DNA of 45,040 bases, taken from positions 1 through 45,040 of the forward strand of contig CALBNS010000050.1 of NCBI GenBank assembly GCA_937896665.1, given 5' to 3'. Both the position numbers and the translations under genes were made by a program. Positions 1 through 7,367 of the stretch are shown in pieces; the first letter of the stretch is position 1; the number at the start of each line of letters is the position of its first letter. Source of the stretch: an uncultured Clostridia bacterium. Lineage in GTDB: Bacteria > Bacillota > Clostridia > Lachnospirales > Lachnospiraceae. The notes under the pieces were generated by a model, which was given only the letters and a program-made list of their open reading frames with translations, did no database searches and had not been told where the DNA came from.

Positions 1-222
1 ATGAAATTTTACAATTCTATGGTGTTTGGAACTACCGTTGTCCAAAATGCCATGCTCTGCGCTGATCAGATAGTATTTGTTATTCCAAACAAGCAGATTG
101 TCTTTGAAAATTGGTTCTTTATCATATACGGTCACACCTGCCTGAAAACAGCAGTTTGCCGTTTTCATATTTCCGTAGCCGTGGTCAATACCGATGATAT
201 AGGTTTCTTTATATTTTTTCAT
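1..222 (-). CDS. ParM/StbA-like plasmid segregation actin, N-terminal part
   Basis: Partial gene running off the left edge; only the first 74 codons are present. The protein opens with the actin-fold phosphate-1 signature IGIDHGYGNMKTA (about residues 9-21), which in ParM/StbA-type plasmid actins binds ATP and nucleates the filament that pushes plasmid copies apart. The start is fixed by a strong AAGGAGGA at 231-238. A small upstream ORF overlaps the start by 14 nt, suggesting translational coupling. Such genes are usual on plasmids and integrative conjugative elements of clostridia, so this marks the left side of the window as mobile DNA. The fold call is good; the exact subfamily cannot be seen from the fragment. 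Confidence 0.75.
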   Translation of the reverse strand, partial: MKKYKETYIIGIDHGYGNMKTANCCFQAGVTVYDKEPIFKDNLLVWNNKYYLISAEHGILDNGSSKHHRIVKFH

Positions 223-379
223 TGCGATTGTCCTCCTTAATTTTAATGATTTTGGGGTTGGTTTTTGCGAAAACAGGGCAGACACCACTACTTATCATCA
301 AACAGCTTTGGTGTCCGCATTGCATACATAGGGTGTTCTTAATTTTGATTTGCTGTGATTTTATCAGATTGTACTGCAC
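209..379 (-). CDS. Small Cys-rich ORF coupled to the ParM-like gene
   Basis: A possible 56-residue protein starting at GTG (377-379) behind a strong AAAGGAGG (388-395). It contains a cluster of four cysteines, CMQCGHQSC followed by SGVC, which could bind a metal, but I recognise no family. Its stop lies 14 nt inside the downstream ParM-like gene, a typical coupling arrangement. It lies just downstream of a terminator-like hairpin after the sigma-like gene, so it may be expressed only by read-through or from an unseen promoter. The strong ribosome site supports it; shortness and lack of a recognised family argue for caution. It could instead be a leader peptide controlling the actin gene. Confidence 0.4.
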   Translation of the reverse strand: MQYNLIKSQQIKIKNTLCMQCGHQSCLMISSGVCPVFAKTNPKIIKIKEDNRNEKI

Positions 380-408
380 CAAAAAGACCTCCTTTCTGCT
401 TCTGCACA

Positions 409-447
409 TAAAAAGAACACCTACCGATTTATACATCAATAGGTGTT
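409..447 (-). terminator. Intrinsic terminator/attenuator after the sigma-like gene
   Basis: Perfect 8-bp stem AACACCTA/TAGGTGTT (416-423 with 440-447), followed on the minus strand by CTTTTTA. It begins 2 nt after the stop codon of the sigma-like gene and precedes the Cys-rich ORF and the ParM-like gene. Confidence 0.6.
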
Positions 448-448
448 G

Positions 449-1351
449 TTAGATAATTTTCTTATTACTGAATCCCGAATCTTCACCACTGAACTTTTCG
501 TAAGCCAAGCCAATCTTTCGGATTCTTTTGTGAATAGCACTGTGAGTTTTGAAACCTAATTCTTCTGCGATTTTTTCGAGTGTAACATCATCCATTCGCA
601 TTGTGAGTATTTTCCTGTCTGTTTCAGAAAGCGTGTCTAAAAATTTGCTGACTGCAATCGGTTCTAAAACCATACTCTCAACATTAACATTGTCATCAGG
701 AATATCCCGCTCCATTCCGTCTGTATTCTCTGCATATTTTTCTTTTATTTCATCAAGAGATTCAACGGATATTTTTGCACGAGTATGATACCACTTGCGG
801 TAAAAATCAATTTTTTGTCGGCTCTTTCGATAATCAAAGTCTTCAAAGCAGCGATATTCTGCCGCCACAGCAATGATCTCATTCATATTGTGTTTTGCCA
901 TTATTTTAGGAACGAGCCAAGTGAATGTTTCTGAGATTTCTTCTTCGGATATATATCCGAGGTCTTCGTATACATTGCTGCTTTTTAATATCTCCTGTGA
1001 CTTAGGGATAACCCCTTCGTCTTCCATTCCTTTAATCCAAATAGAAGCTGCGTGCGCATATCTCCAAGACGGCTCATATCCTGAATAAATCTCCCTTTTT
1101 GCTCCAAGCCCCATAAAAGGCCACACCATAAAGGCGTAAGCGTCGATGATTACCAGCTTAAATAAATCACTTTCTATTATTTCTATGGCACGACGATCTT
1201 GAAGCAATTTTCTTGGATTTCTTGGAATACTGTTTATTTCTTCTCCGCACTTATCCAAAATGCTTTTGGGGATGAAATAGAACGCAGAAATATATTCTGC
1301 ATTGCGAAACGGCGTGATTTCGCCGTTTTTTCTTTTTAATAATATTGGCAT
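449..1351 (-). CDS. Sigma-70 region 4-like HTH protein of a mobile element
   Basis: 300 residues. The C-terminal ~60 residues resemble sigma-70 region 4: the stretch LDTLSETDRKILTMRMDD, then EKIAEELGFKTHSAIHKRI, a helix-turn-helix that would bind a -35 element. The N-terminal two thirds show no sigma region 2 signature that I can recognise, so calling it a working sigma factor is an inference; it may be a DNA-binding regulator with only this HTH. Proteins of this kind are common in clostridial conjugative elements near replication and segregation genes, which fits the ParM-like gene downstream. The start has AAAGGAGG ten bases upstream, and a TTGAAA/TATAAT promoter lies at 1425-1453. Confidence 0.6.
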   Translation of the reverse strand: MPILLKRKNGEITPFRNAEYISAFYFIPKSILDKCGEEINSIPRNPRKLLQDRRAIEIIESDLFKLVIIDAYAFMVWPFMGLGAKREIYSGYEPSWRYAHAASIWIKGMEDEGVIPKSQEILKSSNVYEDLGYISEEEISETFTWLVPKIMAKHNMNEIIAVAAEYRCFEDFDYRKSRQKIDFYRKWYHTRAKISVESLDEIKEKYAENTDGMERDIPDDNVNVESMVLEPIAVSKFLDTLSETDRKILTMRMDDVTLEKIAEELGFKTHSAIHKRIRKIGLAYEKFSGEDSGFSNKKII

Positions 1352-1424
1352 ATTTTTTTGCCTCCTTTCCAGAGAATATGCTCTCTATTAATTAAACGAC
1401 ATAGAAAACTTGTTTTGTTCCTAA

Positions 1425-1453
1425 ATTATATATGAAAACATAAAAAATTTCAA
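1425..1453 (-). promoter_or_regulatory. Promoter of the sigma-like gene
   Basis: On the minus strand, TTGAAA (1448-1453) and TATAAT (1425-1430) are separated by exactly 17 bp. The promoter lies back-to-back with that of the divergent XRE/restriction operon, only 14 bp away. Confidence 0.6.
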
Positions 1454-1467
1454 ACGGTTATAAGATG

Positions 1468-1497
1468 TTTACAATTCGCTATAGCTTATGATATAAT
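1468..1497 (+). promoter_or_regulatory. Promoter of the XRE-hsdRS-AAA-hsdM operon
   Basis: TTTACA (1468-1473), an 18-bp spacer and TATAAT (1492-1497), about 40 bp upstream of the XRE start codon. Confidence 0.55.
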
Positions 1498-1518
1498 ATA
1501 CTATGTATAAGTTTAAAC
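1497..1518. promoter_or_regulatory. Candidate operator palindromes at the promoter start site
   Basis: Two adjacent inverted repeats, TATACTATGTATA (1497-1509) and GTTTAAAC (1511-1518), overlap the end of the -10 box and the expected transcription start. Their position suits binding by the XRE protein encoded just downstream, which would make it autoregulatory. The binding partner is inferred. Confidence 0.4.
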
Positions 1519-1537
1519 GAATAGGGAGAACTGTACT

Positions 1538-1756
1538 ATGGAAATTTCTGAAGTTATAAAAAATATTCGTTCCCAACTGAGTTTATCTCAAGAAGGATTA
1601 GCAAGAGAATTACATATGGGATTCACTTCAGTTAATAGATGGGAAAACAATAAATCAAAACCCAATCAGATTGCAAGACACGCTTTGGCAGAACTTTGCA
1701 GGAAAAATAATTTAGATCAGGAATTGATAGATTTATTAGAGAAAACAACTAAGTGA
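1538..1756 (+). CDS. XRE-family helix-turn-helix regulator
   Basis: 72 residues, almost entirely one Cro/CI-type HTH (LSQEGLARELHMGFTSVNRW, about residues 17-36), where the recognition helix carries GFTSVNRWE. It is preceded by GGGAGA and ends 13 nt before hsdR, so it is the first gene of the restriction-modification operon. Small XRE proteins in this position often act as controllers that delay restriction until methylation is established. That role is inferred here from position and from the palindromes in its own promoter; no target has been shown. The size is normal for a single-domain regulator. Confidence 0.8.
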   Translation: MEISEVIKNIRSQLSLSQEGLARELHMGFTSVNRWENNKSKPNQIARHALAELCRKNNLDQELIDLLEKTTK

Positions 1757-1769
1757 AAGGTGTCGCAAT

Positions 1770-4700
1770 ATGAAGAACGAAAAACAAATTGAACTGAGTT
1801 TTATTGAAAAACTTAAAGAGTTAAAGTATATATATCGAGAAGATATTAAAGATAAAGCCTCTTTAGAAGAAAATTTTAGAAAGCATTTTCAAGAACTTAA
1901 TAGGGTTAGATTAAGTGATTCTGAATTTGCAAGATTGAAAGAAAGCATCATTACACCAGATGTGTTTTCAGCGGCAAAAATCTTGAGAGAAACGAACACA
2001 TTTAAAAGGGATGATGATACACCCCTACAGTACACCCTTGTAAATACGAATGATTGGTGCAAAAACGAGTATGAGGTAATTAATCAGCTTCGTATTAATA
2101 CAGAAAATAGTCATCATAGATACGATGTTATTATTCTTATCAATGGCATTCCTGTTGTACAGGTTGAATTAAAGTCGCTCCAAATTACTCCTAAAAGAGC
2201 AATGGAGCAGATTGTTGATTATAAAAATGATCCGGGAAATGGATATACAAATTCTTTGCTCTGTTTCATGCAGCTTTTTATTGTCAGCAATGAAAGTAAT
2301 ACCTACTATTTTGCCAACAATAACAAAGAGCATTTTGCTTTTGATGCTGATGAACGCTTTTTACCTGTATATCAATTTGCCGATAAGGATAATAAAAAAA
2401 TTACCCATTTGCACGATTTTTCTGAGGCTGTGCTGCGTAAATGTGCTTTGGGTGAGCTGATTAGCAAATATATGGTCTTAGTAGCAAGTGAACAGAAAAT
2501 GATGATTATGAGACCATATCAAATTTATGCGGTTAAAGCCATTATGGATTGCATAGAGCAAAACAGAGGAAATGGCTATATTTGGCATACAACAGGAAGT
2601 GGTAAAACTCTTACCTCTTTTAAGGCATCTACCTTGTTAAAAGATAATCGCAACATAGCAAAATGTCTTTTTGTGGTAGACAGAAAGGATCTTGACCGAC
2701 AGACCAGAGAGGAATTCAATAAGTTCCAAGAGGGATGTGTGGAAGAAAACACCAATACGGAAACTTTGGTAAAAAGACTTGTTTCGGAGGACTATCGAGA
2801 TAAAGTTATTGTAACGACCATCCAAAAGTTAGGTTTGGCGCTTGACGACGATAATAAGCGGAGTAAAGAGAAAAAGAAAAAAGGTGAGCTCACATACAAA
2901 GAAAGATTGGCGCCTTTAAAAGATAGCAGAATTGCAATTATCTTTGATGAATGCCATCGTTCACAGTTTGGAGAAAACCATAAAGCAATCAAAAACTTTT
3001 TCCCAAAGGCTCAGCTGTTTGGATTTACTGGCACACCTATTTTTGAAGAAAACGCAACTTACAAGCAAATTGATGGAACAATCGGTTCTTATACAACTAC
3101 GAAGGATATTTTTGAAAAAGAACTGCATGCTTATACGATTACTCATGCCATCGACGACAGAAATGTATTGCGATTCCATATTGACTACTTCAAGCCGCAA
3201 AATGACAGAGATGCTTCAAGAATCAATGAGGAACAACAAAAAAAGGCTGTGGTACAAACTATTCTGTCAAAACATGACGCTATAACAAATAACAGAAGAT
3301 ACAACGCTATTTTAGCTGCATCATCAATCAATGATGCTATTGAATATTACAACTTGTTCAAAGAAGCACAACAAAATTGTATTGATGCCGACGACGGTGA
3401 ATTTGTGCCATTGAATATCGCCTGCGTATTCTCGCCGCCGGCAGAAGGTAATAAGGATGTTCAGCAAATTCAAGAGGATCTTCCACAGGAAAAAGAAGAT
3501 AACAAAAAAGAACCTGATAAAAAGAAACAAGCGTTGACCAGTATTATCAAAGACTATAATGAACAGTATGGAACCAGCCATGACATCAACAATTTTGATG
3601 TGTATTATCAGGATGTACAGCAAAGAATTAAAGACCAGAAATATACTAACGCAGATTATCCTCATAAAAACAAAATTGATATTACCATTGTTGTGGATAT
3701 GCTGCTGACCGGTTTTGATTCTAAGTATCTGAATACTTTGTATGTAGATAAGAACTTAAAATATCATGGCTTGATTCAGGCATTTTCCAGAACAAATCGA
3801 GTTTTAAATGATACAAAACCTTATGGTAATATTCTTGATTTCAGAAGCCAGTCTGATGAAGTAGATAAAGCTATTGCTCTGTTTTCCGGTGAAAATAACA
3901 GTAACCGAGCAAAAGAAATATGGCTTGTTGACCCAGCACCAAAGGTTGTTGAGAAACTGGATAAGGCAGTAAGTGAATTAGAAAAGTTTATGGAATCTCA
4001 GGGATTGGAGTGCAAACCGGAAGAGGTAAACAACTTGAAAGGCGATGCCGCAAGATGTGAATTTATCAATAAATTCAAGGAAGTACAGCGTTTGAAAACG
4101 CAGTTGGAGCAGTACACGGAAATTGAAGAAAAAGACGCAGAAAAAATCGAGGAGCTGTTGCCGGAGGATACCCTGCGTGCGTTCCGTGGTGCTTATATTG
4201 ATGTGGCACAAAGACTGAAATCTGAGCAAGGAAAAGAGAACGAGGATAAAAATCCTGAAGTTGAACAGCTCGATTTTGAGTTTGTTCTGTTTTCGTCTGC
4301 AATTATCGACTATGACTATATTATGGCATTGATTGCGAAATACACCCAGACCGAACCGAAAAAGCAAAAAATGAGTAAAGAACAACTCATCGGCATGCTT
4401 TCGGCTACTTCCAATTTGCTTGATGAAAGAGAAGATATTATCGAATATATCGATTCGCTTCAAGTTGGTGTGGCTTTGGATGAAAAGGAAATCAAAGCAG
4501 GGTATCAGAAATTCAGAGAGCAGAAAAACAATCAGGAAATCAATATTATTGCGAAAAAACACGGCATTGAAATCCAAAGTTTGCAAGCGTTTATTCAGGA
4601 AATCATTGACCGAATGATTTTTGACGGAGAAAAACTTGGCGATCTTTTGACACCGCTTGACCTAAGTTGGAGAGAAAGAACTCAAAAAGAACTGGATTTG

Positions 4701-4775
4701 GTGGCTGATTTGATTCCGTTGTTAAAGAGACTGGCAGATGGTCGTGAAATTGTGGGGTTAAATGCGTATGAATAA
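1770..4775 (+). CDS. hsdR: Type I restriction endonuclease, subunit R
   Basis: 1001 residues, full length for HsdR. It supplies the ATP-driven translocase and nuclease of the R2M2S complex, which cuts unmethylated DNA far from the recognition site. Visible parts: a PD-(D/E)xK nuclease near the N-terminus (D119, then VELK with E133 and K135); Walker A HTTGSGKT (about 273-280); the DECH box (393-396); the helicase motif GFTGTP (418-423); a late SF2 motif around LIQAFSRTNR; and a charged, probably helical C-terminus that would contact HsdM/S. It starts 13 nt after the XRE gene behind AAAGGTG, and its end overlaps hsdS by 14 nt. All motor and nuclease residues I can identify are intact. Confidence 0.95.
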   Translation: MKNEKQIELSFIEKLKELKYIYREDIKDKASLEENFRKHFQELNRVRLSDSEFARLKESIITPDVFSAAKILRETNTFKRDDDTPLQYTLVNTNDWCKNEYEVINQLRINTENSHHRYDVIILINGIPVVQVELKSLQITPKRAMEQIVDYKNDPGNGYTNSLLCFMQLFIVSNESNTYYFANNNKEHFAFDADERFLPVYQFADKDNKKITHLHDFSEAVLRKCALGELISKYMVLVASEQKMMIMRPYQIYAVKAIMDCIEQNRGNGYIWHTTGSGKTLTSFKASTLLKDNRNIAKCLFVVDRKDLDRQTREEFNKFQEGCVEENTNTETLVKRLVSEDYRDKVIVTTIQKLGLALDDDNKRSKEKKKKGELTYKERLAPLKDSRIAIIFDECHRSQFGENHKAIKNFFPKAQLFGFTGTPIFEENATYKQIDGTIGSYTTTKDIFEKELHAYTITHAIDDRNVLRFHIDYFKPQNDRDASRINEEQQKKAVVQTILSKHDAITNNRRYNAILAASSINDAIEYYNLFKEAQQNCIDADDGEFVPLNIACVFSPPAEGNKDVQQIQEDLPQEKEDNKKEPDKKKQALTSIIKDYNEQYGTSHDINNFDVYYQDVQQRIKDQKYTNADYPHKNKIDITIVVDMLLTGFDSKYLNTLYVDKNLKYHGLIQAFSRTNRVLNDTKPYGNILDFRSQSDEVDKAIALFSGENNSNRAKEIWLVDPAPKVVEKLDKAVSELEKFMESQGLECKPEEVNNLKGDAARCEFINKFKEVQRLKTQLEQYTEIEEKDAEKIEELLPEDTLRAFRGAYIDVAQRLKSEQGKENEDKNPEVEQLDFEFVLFSSAIIDYDYIMALIAKYTQTEPKKQKMSKEQLIGMLSATSNLLDEREDIIEYIDSLQVGVALDEKEIKAGYQKFREQKNNQEINIIAKKHGIEIQSLQAFIQEIIDRMIFDGEKLGDLLTPLDLSWRERTQKELDLVADLIPLLKRLADGREIVGLNAYE

Positions 4776-6051
4776 GAAGAAAGAAATAGTTCCTAAGTTA
4801 CGGTTTCCAGAATTCATTGGGGACAAATTGAAAATTACGAAGTTGGGAAAAATATCTTCCGTCGTAAAAGAAAAAGCAGGAGAAAATAAATACACTCTTA
4901 TGAGTGTAACATCTGGCGTGGGTTTAATACCACAAACAGAAAAATTTGGGAGAGAAATAGCAGGGGATTCCTATAAAAATTATATTGTTATCAGGAAATA
5001 TGATTTTGCATATAACAAAAGCGCGACAAAGCAGTTTCCAGAAGGCTATATTTCTATGTTGGGAGAATACGATATAGCCGCTGTTCCCAATAGTATTTTT
5101 ACTTGCTTTAGAATTACTGGTAATGAATCATATCCTCCGTTTTTTGATTATCTTTGGCACAATAACTATCACGGACATTGGCTGAGAAAATATATTGAGG
5201 TGGGTGCAAGAGCACACGGGGCGTTAAGTGTTGATACAAAACATTTATGGAGTATGCCTCTTGCATTACCTGATTTTAAAGAACAACAAAAGATTGCTGA
5301 TTGTCTATCCTCCATTGATGAACTGATTGACGCAGAAAGCAGAAAACTGAAAGCATTAGAAAAATACAAAAAAGGCTTGATGCAAAAGCTGTTCCCTGCT
5401 GAAGGGAAAACTCTGCCCGAATGGAGATTTCCTGAGTTTCAAGGATGCGGAGAGTGGAAATTGCAAAAGCTAAAACTAATATGTGATTTTCAAGAAGGAT
5501 ATGCCTTTTCGTCAAGTGATTTCGTTACAAATGATACAGATTCTAACTATATTCAAGTTGTTAGGATTACTGATATAAATAACAAAAATTCAAATACTGA
5601 CAAAGTGTTTGTCAATATGGATTTGATTAAGCGTAACGATTTATATAAGTATTTAATTTCAAAAAATGATTTAATATTGAGCTTGACGGGTGCAGCAGGG
5701 TTTAATTTCTTTATATGGAATACAAATATTGCTGTATTAAATCAGCGTACTTTGAAATTGATTCCTAAAGACGAAAAGAACCATGCAATTAAATTTTTGA
5801 TAGAACCACTAATACACAAAGAAATAAACATGCATGGTACGGGACAGAACAATAATCTTTCTAAAGAAGTTTTGAAAAATGTCGAAATTGTTCTTCCTAC
5901 ATCTTTCAAAGAACAACAAAAAATTGCAGATTGCTTGTCTGAGATAGATAAGATAATTACCGAGCAATCAAATAAAGTGGAACAGTTAAAAGCACATAAA
6001 AAAGGATTAATGCAGGGATTGTTTCCTTCTCTTGAGGAGGCAGATGTATGA
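4762..6051 (+). CDS. hsdS: Type I restriction-modification specificity subunit
   Basis: 429 residues in the usual HsdS layout: target recognition domain 1 (about 10-170), a conserved helical spacer (about 172-215), target recognition domain 2 (about 218-380) and a second conserved helix (about 380-425). Both helices carry FKEQQKIADCLS followed later by KKGLMQ.LFP, the repeat that sets the spacing between the two half-sites. Each TRD reads one half of a bipartite DNA site, so the specificity cannot be predicted here. The start overlaps hsdR by 14 nt (ATG at 4768 is an alternative) and the stop overlaps the next gene by 4 nt. No second hsdS or adjacent invertase is visible in the window. Confidence 0.93.
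   Translation: MRMNKKKEIVPKLRFPEFIGDKLKITKLGKISSVVKEKAGENKYTLMSVTSGVGLIPQTEKFGREIAGDSYKNYIVIRKYDFAYNKSATKQFPEGYISMLGEYDIAAVPNSIFTCFRITGNESYPPFFDYLWHNNYHGHWLRKYIEVGARAHGALSVDTKHLWSMPLALPDFKEQQKIADCLSSIDELIDAESRKLKALEKYKKGLMQKLFPAEGKTLPEWRFPEFQGCGEWKLQKLKLICDFQEGYAFSSSDFVTNDTDSNYIQVVRITDINNKNSNTDKVFVNMDLIKRNDLYKYLISKNDLILSLTGAAGFNFFIWNTNIAVLNQRTLKLIPKDEKNHAIKFLIEPLIHKEINMHGTGQNNNLSKEVLKNVEIVLPTSFKEQQKIADCLSEIDKIITEQSNKVEQLKAHKKGLMQGLFPSLEEADV
5275..5330 (+). repeat. First copy of the hsdS internal direct repeat
   Basis: Encodes FKEQQKIADCLS and the following helix. A diverged second copy lies at 5905-5960. Such repeats are structural in HsdS but also allow TRD exchange by homologous recombination. 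Confidence 0.7.
5905..5960 (+). repeat. Second copy of the hsdS internal direct repeat
   Basis: Encodes the same FKEQQKIADCLS segment as 5275-5330 with scattered base differences, placed after the second recognition domain. Confidence 0.7.
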
Positions 6052-7367
6052 GTTTAAATGTACCGGAAATAATTTCAAAAGAAGAATATAAAAAGCTTAC
6101 TAATAAAACATTAAATGCACCGGATTTCCAGCAATATAAAAGTATTGTTACTAATAATTACAAGAGATCAAATGATCGAACAGAGTACCATCTAAAAGAA
6201 GGGTTAGCAGAACAAGTCCTTATCAAATTGGACTTCATTTTCAAACGAATTGGAGAACCTCAGTTTGAGAATTTGGAAGAAATTGCGAAGTATTTTCGAA
6301 TGATGTTGGATGAAGAACGAAAAAAATACATTTTGTTATTTGCTTATAACGGTACCGGAAAAACAAGGTTATCTGCTGAATTTAAAACATTAGGTCAAAC
6401 GCTAAATGAAGAAACTGGAGAAAAAACAGCAGACACATTGTATTATAACGCTTTTACGGAAGATCTTTTCTACTGGGACAATGACTTGGAAAACGATACA
6501 GATCGATTTTTAAAATTGAACAGTGATTCCAGATTTTTTTCTGGGTTAAAAGAGTTGGAAATGGAAAGCCGAATTAGGCCTTTTTTGCACCGGTATGCTG
6601 ACTTCGATTTTACAATTGATTATGACGAATACAAAATTAGCTTTTATAGAAATGTGACAATTGAAGGAGTCAGTCAAAGAATAGACAACATCAAGGTATC
6701 CCGTGGCGAAGAAAATATATTTGTTTGGTGTTTTTTCTTGGCAATTATGCAGTTGGTTGTTGATAAAGAGGAATCTTATAGTTGGGTCAAATATATCTAT
6801 ATTGATGATCCAATTTCATCTCTTGATGATAACAATGTTATTGCAGTGGCAAGTCATTTAGCAAACCTAATGAGTGATGCGGATATCAAGGTTGTAATTT
6901 CATCACATCACACTCTTTTTTATAATGTTCTGTGTAATGAGATTAAAAATCCAGAAAGACTGTTTTTTCAAAGACTAACAAAAAACGGACTATACATATT
7001 AAAAGATACAAGCAACACACCGTTCTTTTATCATGTCGCATTATTAAAAGAGTTGAAGAAAGTTGCTGATTCAGGGAAAATCTATAGTTATCATTTTAAT
7101 ATTCTTAGGAATGTTTTAGAAAAAACGGCTGCTTTTCACGGTTATCAGCATTTTTCATCGTGTCTACGAATAGATAATGACGATGATTTTATCGTCCATA
7201 AAAGAATGGTTAATATTATGAGTCATGGAAACTATTCTGTTTTTGAGCCAGCTCCGTTGGCAGATGATAACAAGGAGTATTTTCGAAATATATTAGAAAA
7301 TTTTTTGGAAGATTATAAGTTCAATCAAAGGATATTTGATACAGAACAGGCACAGGAGGATAACTGA
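6048..7367 (+). CDS. PrrC/RloC-like ATPase, candidate anticodon nuclease, inside the type I operon
   Basis: 439 residues. ABC-type ATPase signs are seen directly: Walker A YNGTGKT (100-106), an altered signature SRGEE (218-222), Walker B YIYIDD (249-254) with D-loop SSLDD (257-261), and an H-switch SSHH (285-288). After the ATPase comes a ~100-residue helical region with RNVLE (R354, E358) and R386-x6-H393 (ending NIMSHG). RxxxE and an Rx4-6H motif are features of the HEPN-type nuclease domain in PrrC and RloC, which cleave tRNA anticodon loops when a phage disables the host type I enzyme. PrrC itself is encoded within an hsd operon, as here. The coiled-coil insert of RloC is missing, and the nuclease assignment is inferred. 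GGAGG precedes the start; it overlaps hsdS by 4 nt and hsdM by 1 nt. Confidence 0.65.
   Translation: MSLNVPEIISKEEYKKLTNKTLNAPDFQQYKSIVTNNYKRSNDRTEYHLKEGLAEQVLIKLDFIFKRIGEPQFENLEEIAKYFRMMLDEERKKYILLFAYNGTGKTRLSAEFKTLGQTLNEETGEKTADTLYYNAFTEDLFYWDNDLENDTDRFLKLNSDSRFFSGLKELEMESRIRPFLHRYADFDFTIDYDEYKISFYRNVTIEGVSQRIDNIKVSRGEENIFVWCFFLAIMQLVVDKEESYSWVKYIYIDDPISSLDDNNVIAVASHLANLMSDADIKVVISSHHTLFYNVLCNEIKNPERLFFQRLTKNGLYILKDTSNTPFFYHVALLKELKKVADSGKIYSYHFNILRNVLEKTAAFHGYQHFSSCLRIDNDDDFIVHKRMVNIMSHGNYSVFEPAPLADDNKEYFRNILENFLEDYKFNQRIFDTEQAQEDN

Noticed and set aside
3978..4586. Long open frame antisense to hsdR (about 200 codons)
   Set aside because: It lies wholly within the C-terminal part of hsdR, is full of Phe/Leu/Cys stretches typical of antisense translation, and has no ribosome site.
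4762..6051. Phase-variable hsdS shufflon
   Set aside because: Only one hsdS and no inverted repeats or recombinase gene occur next to it in the window.
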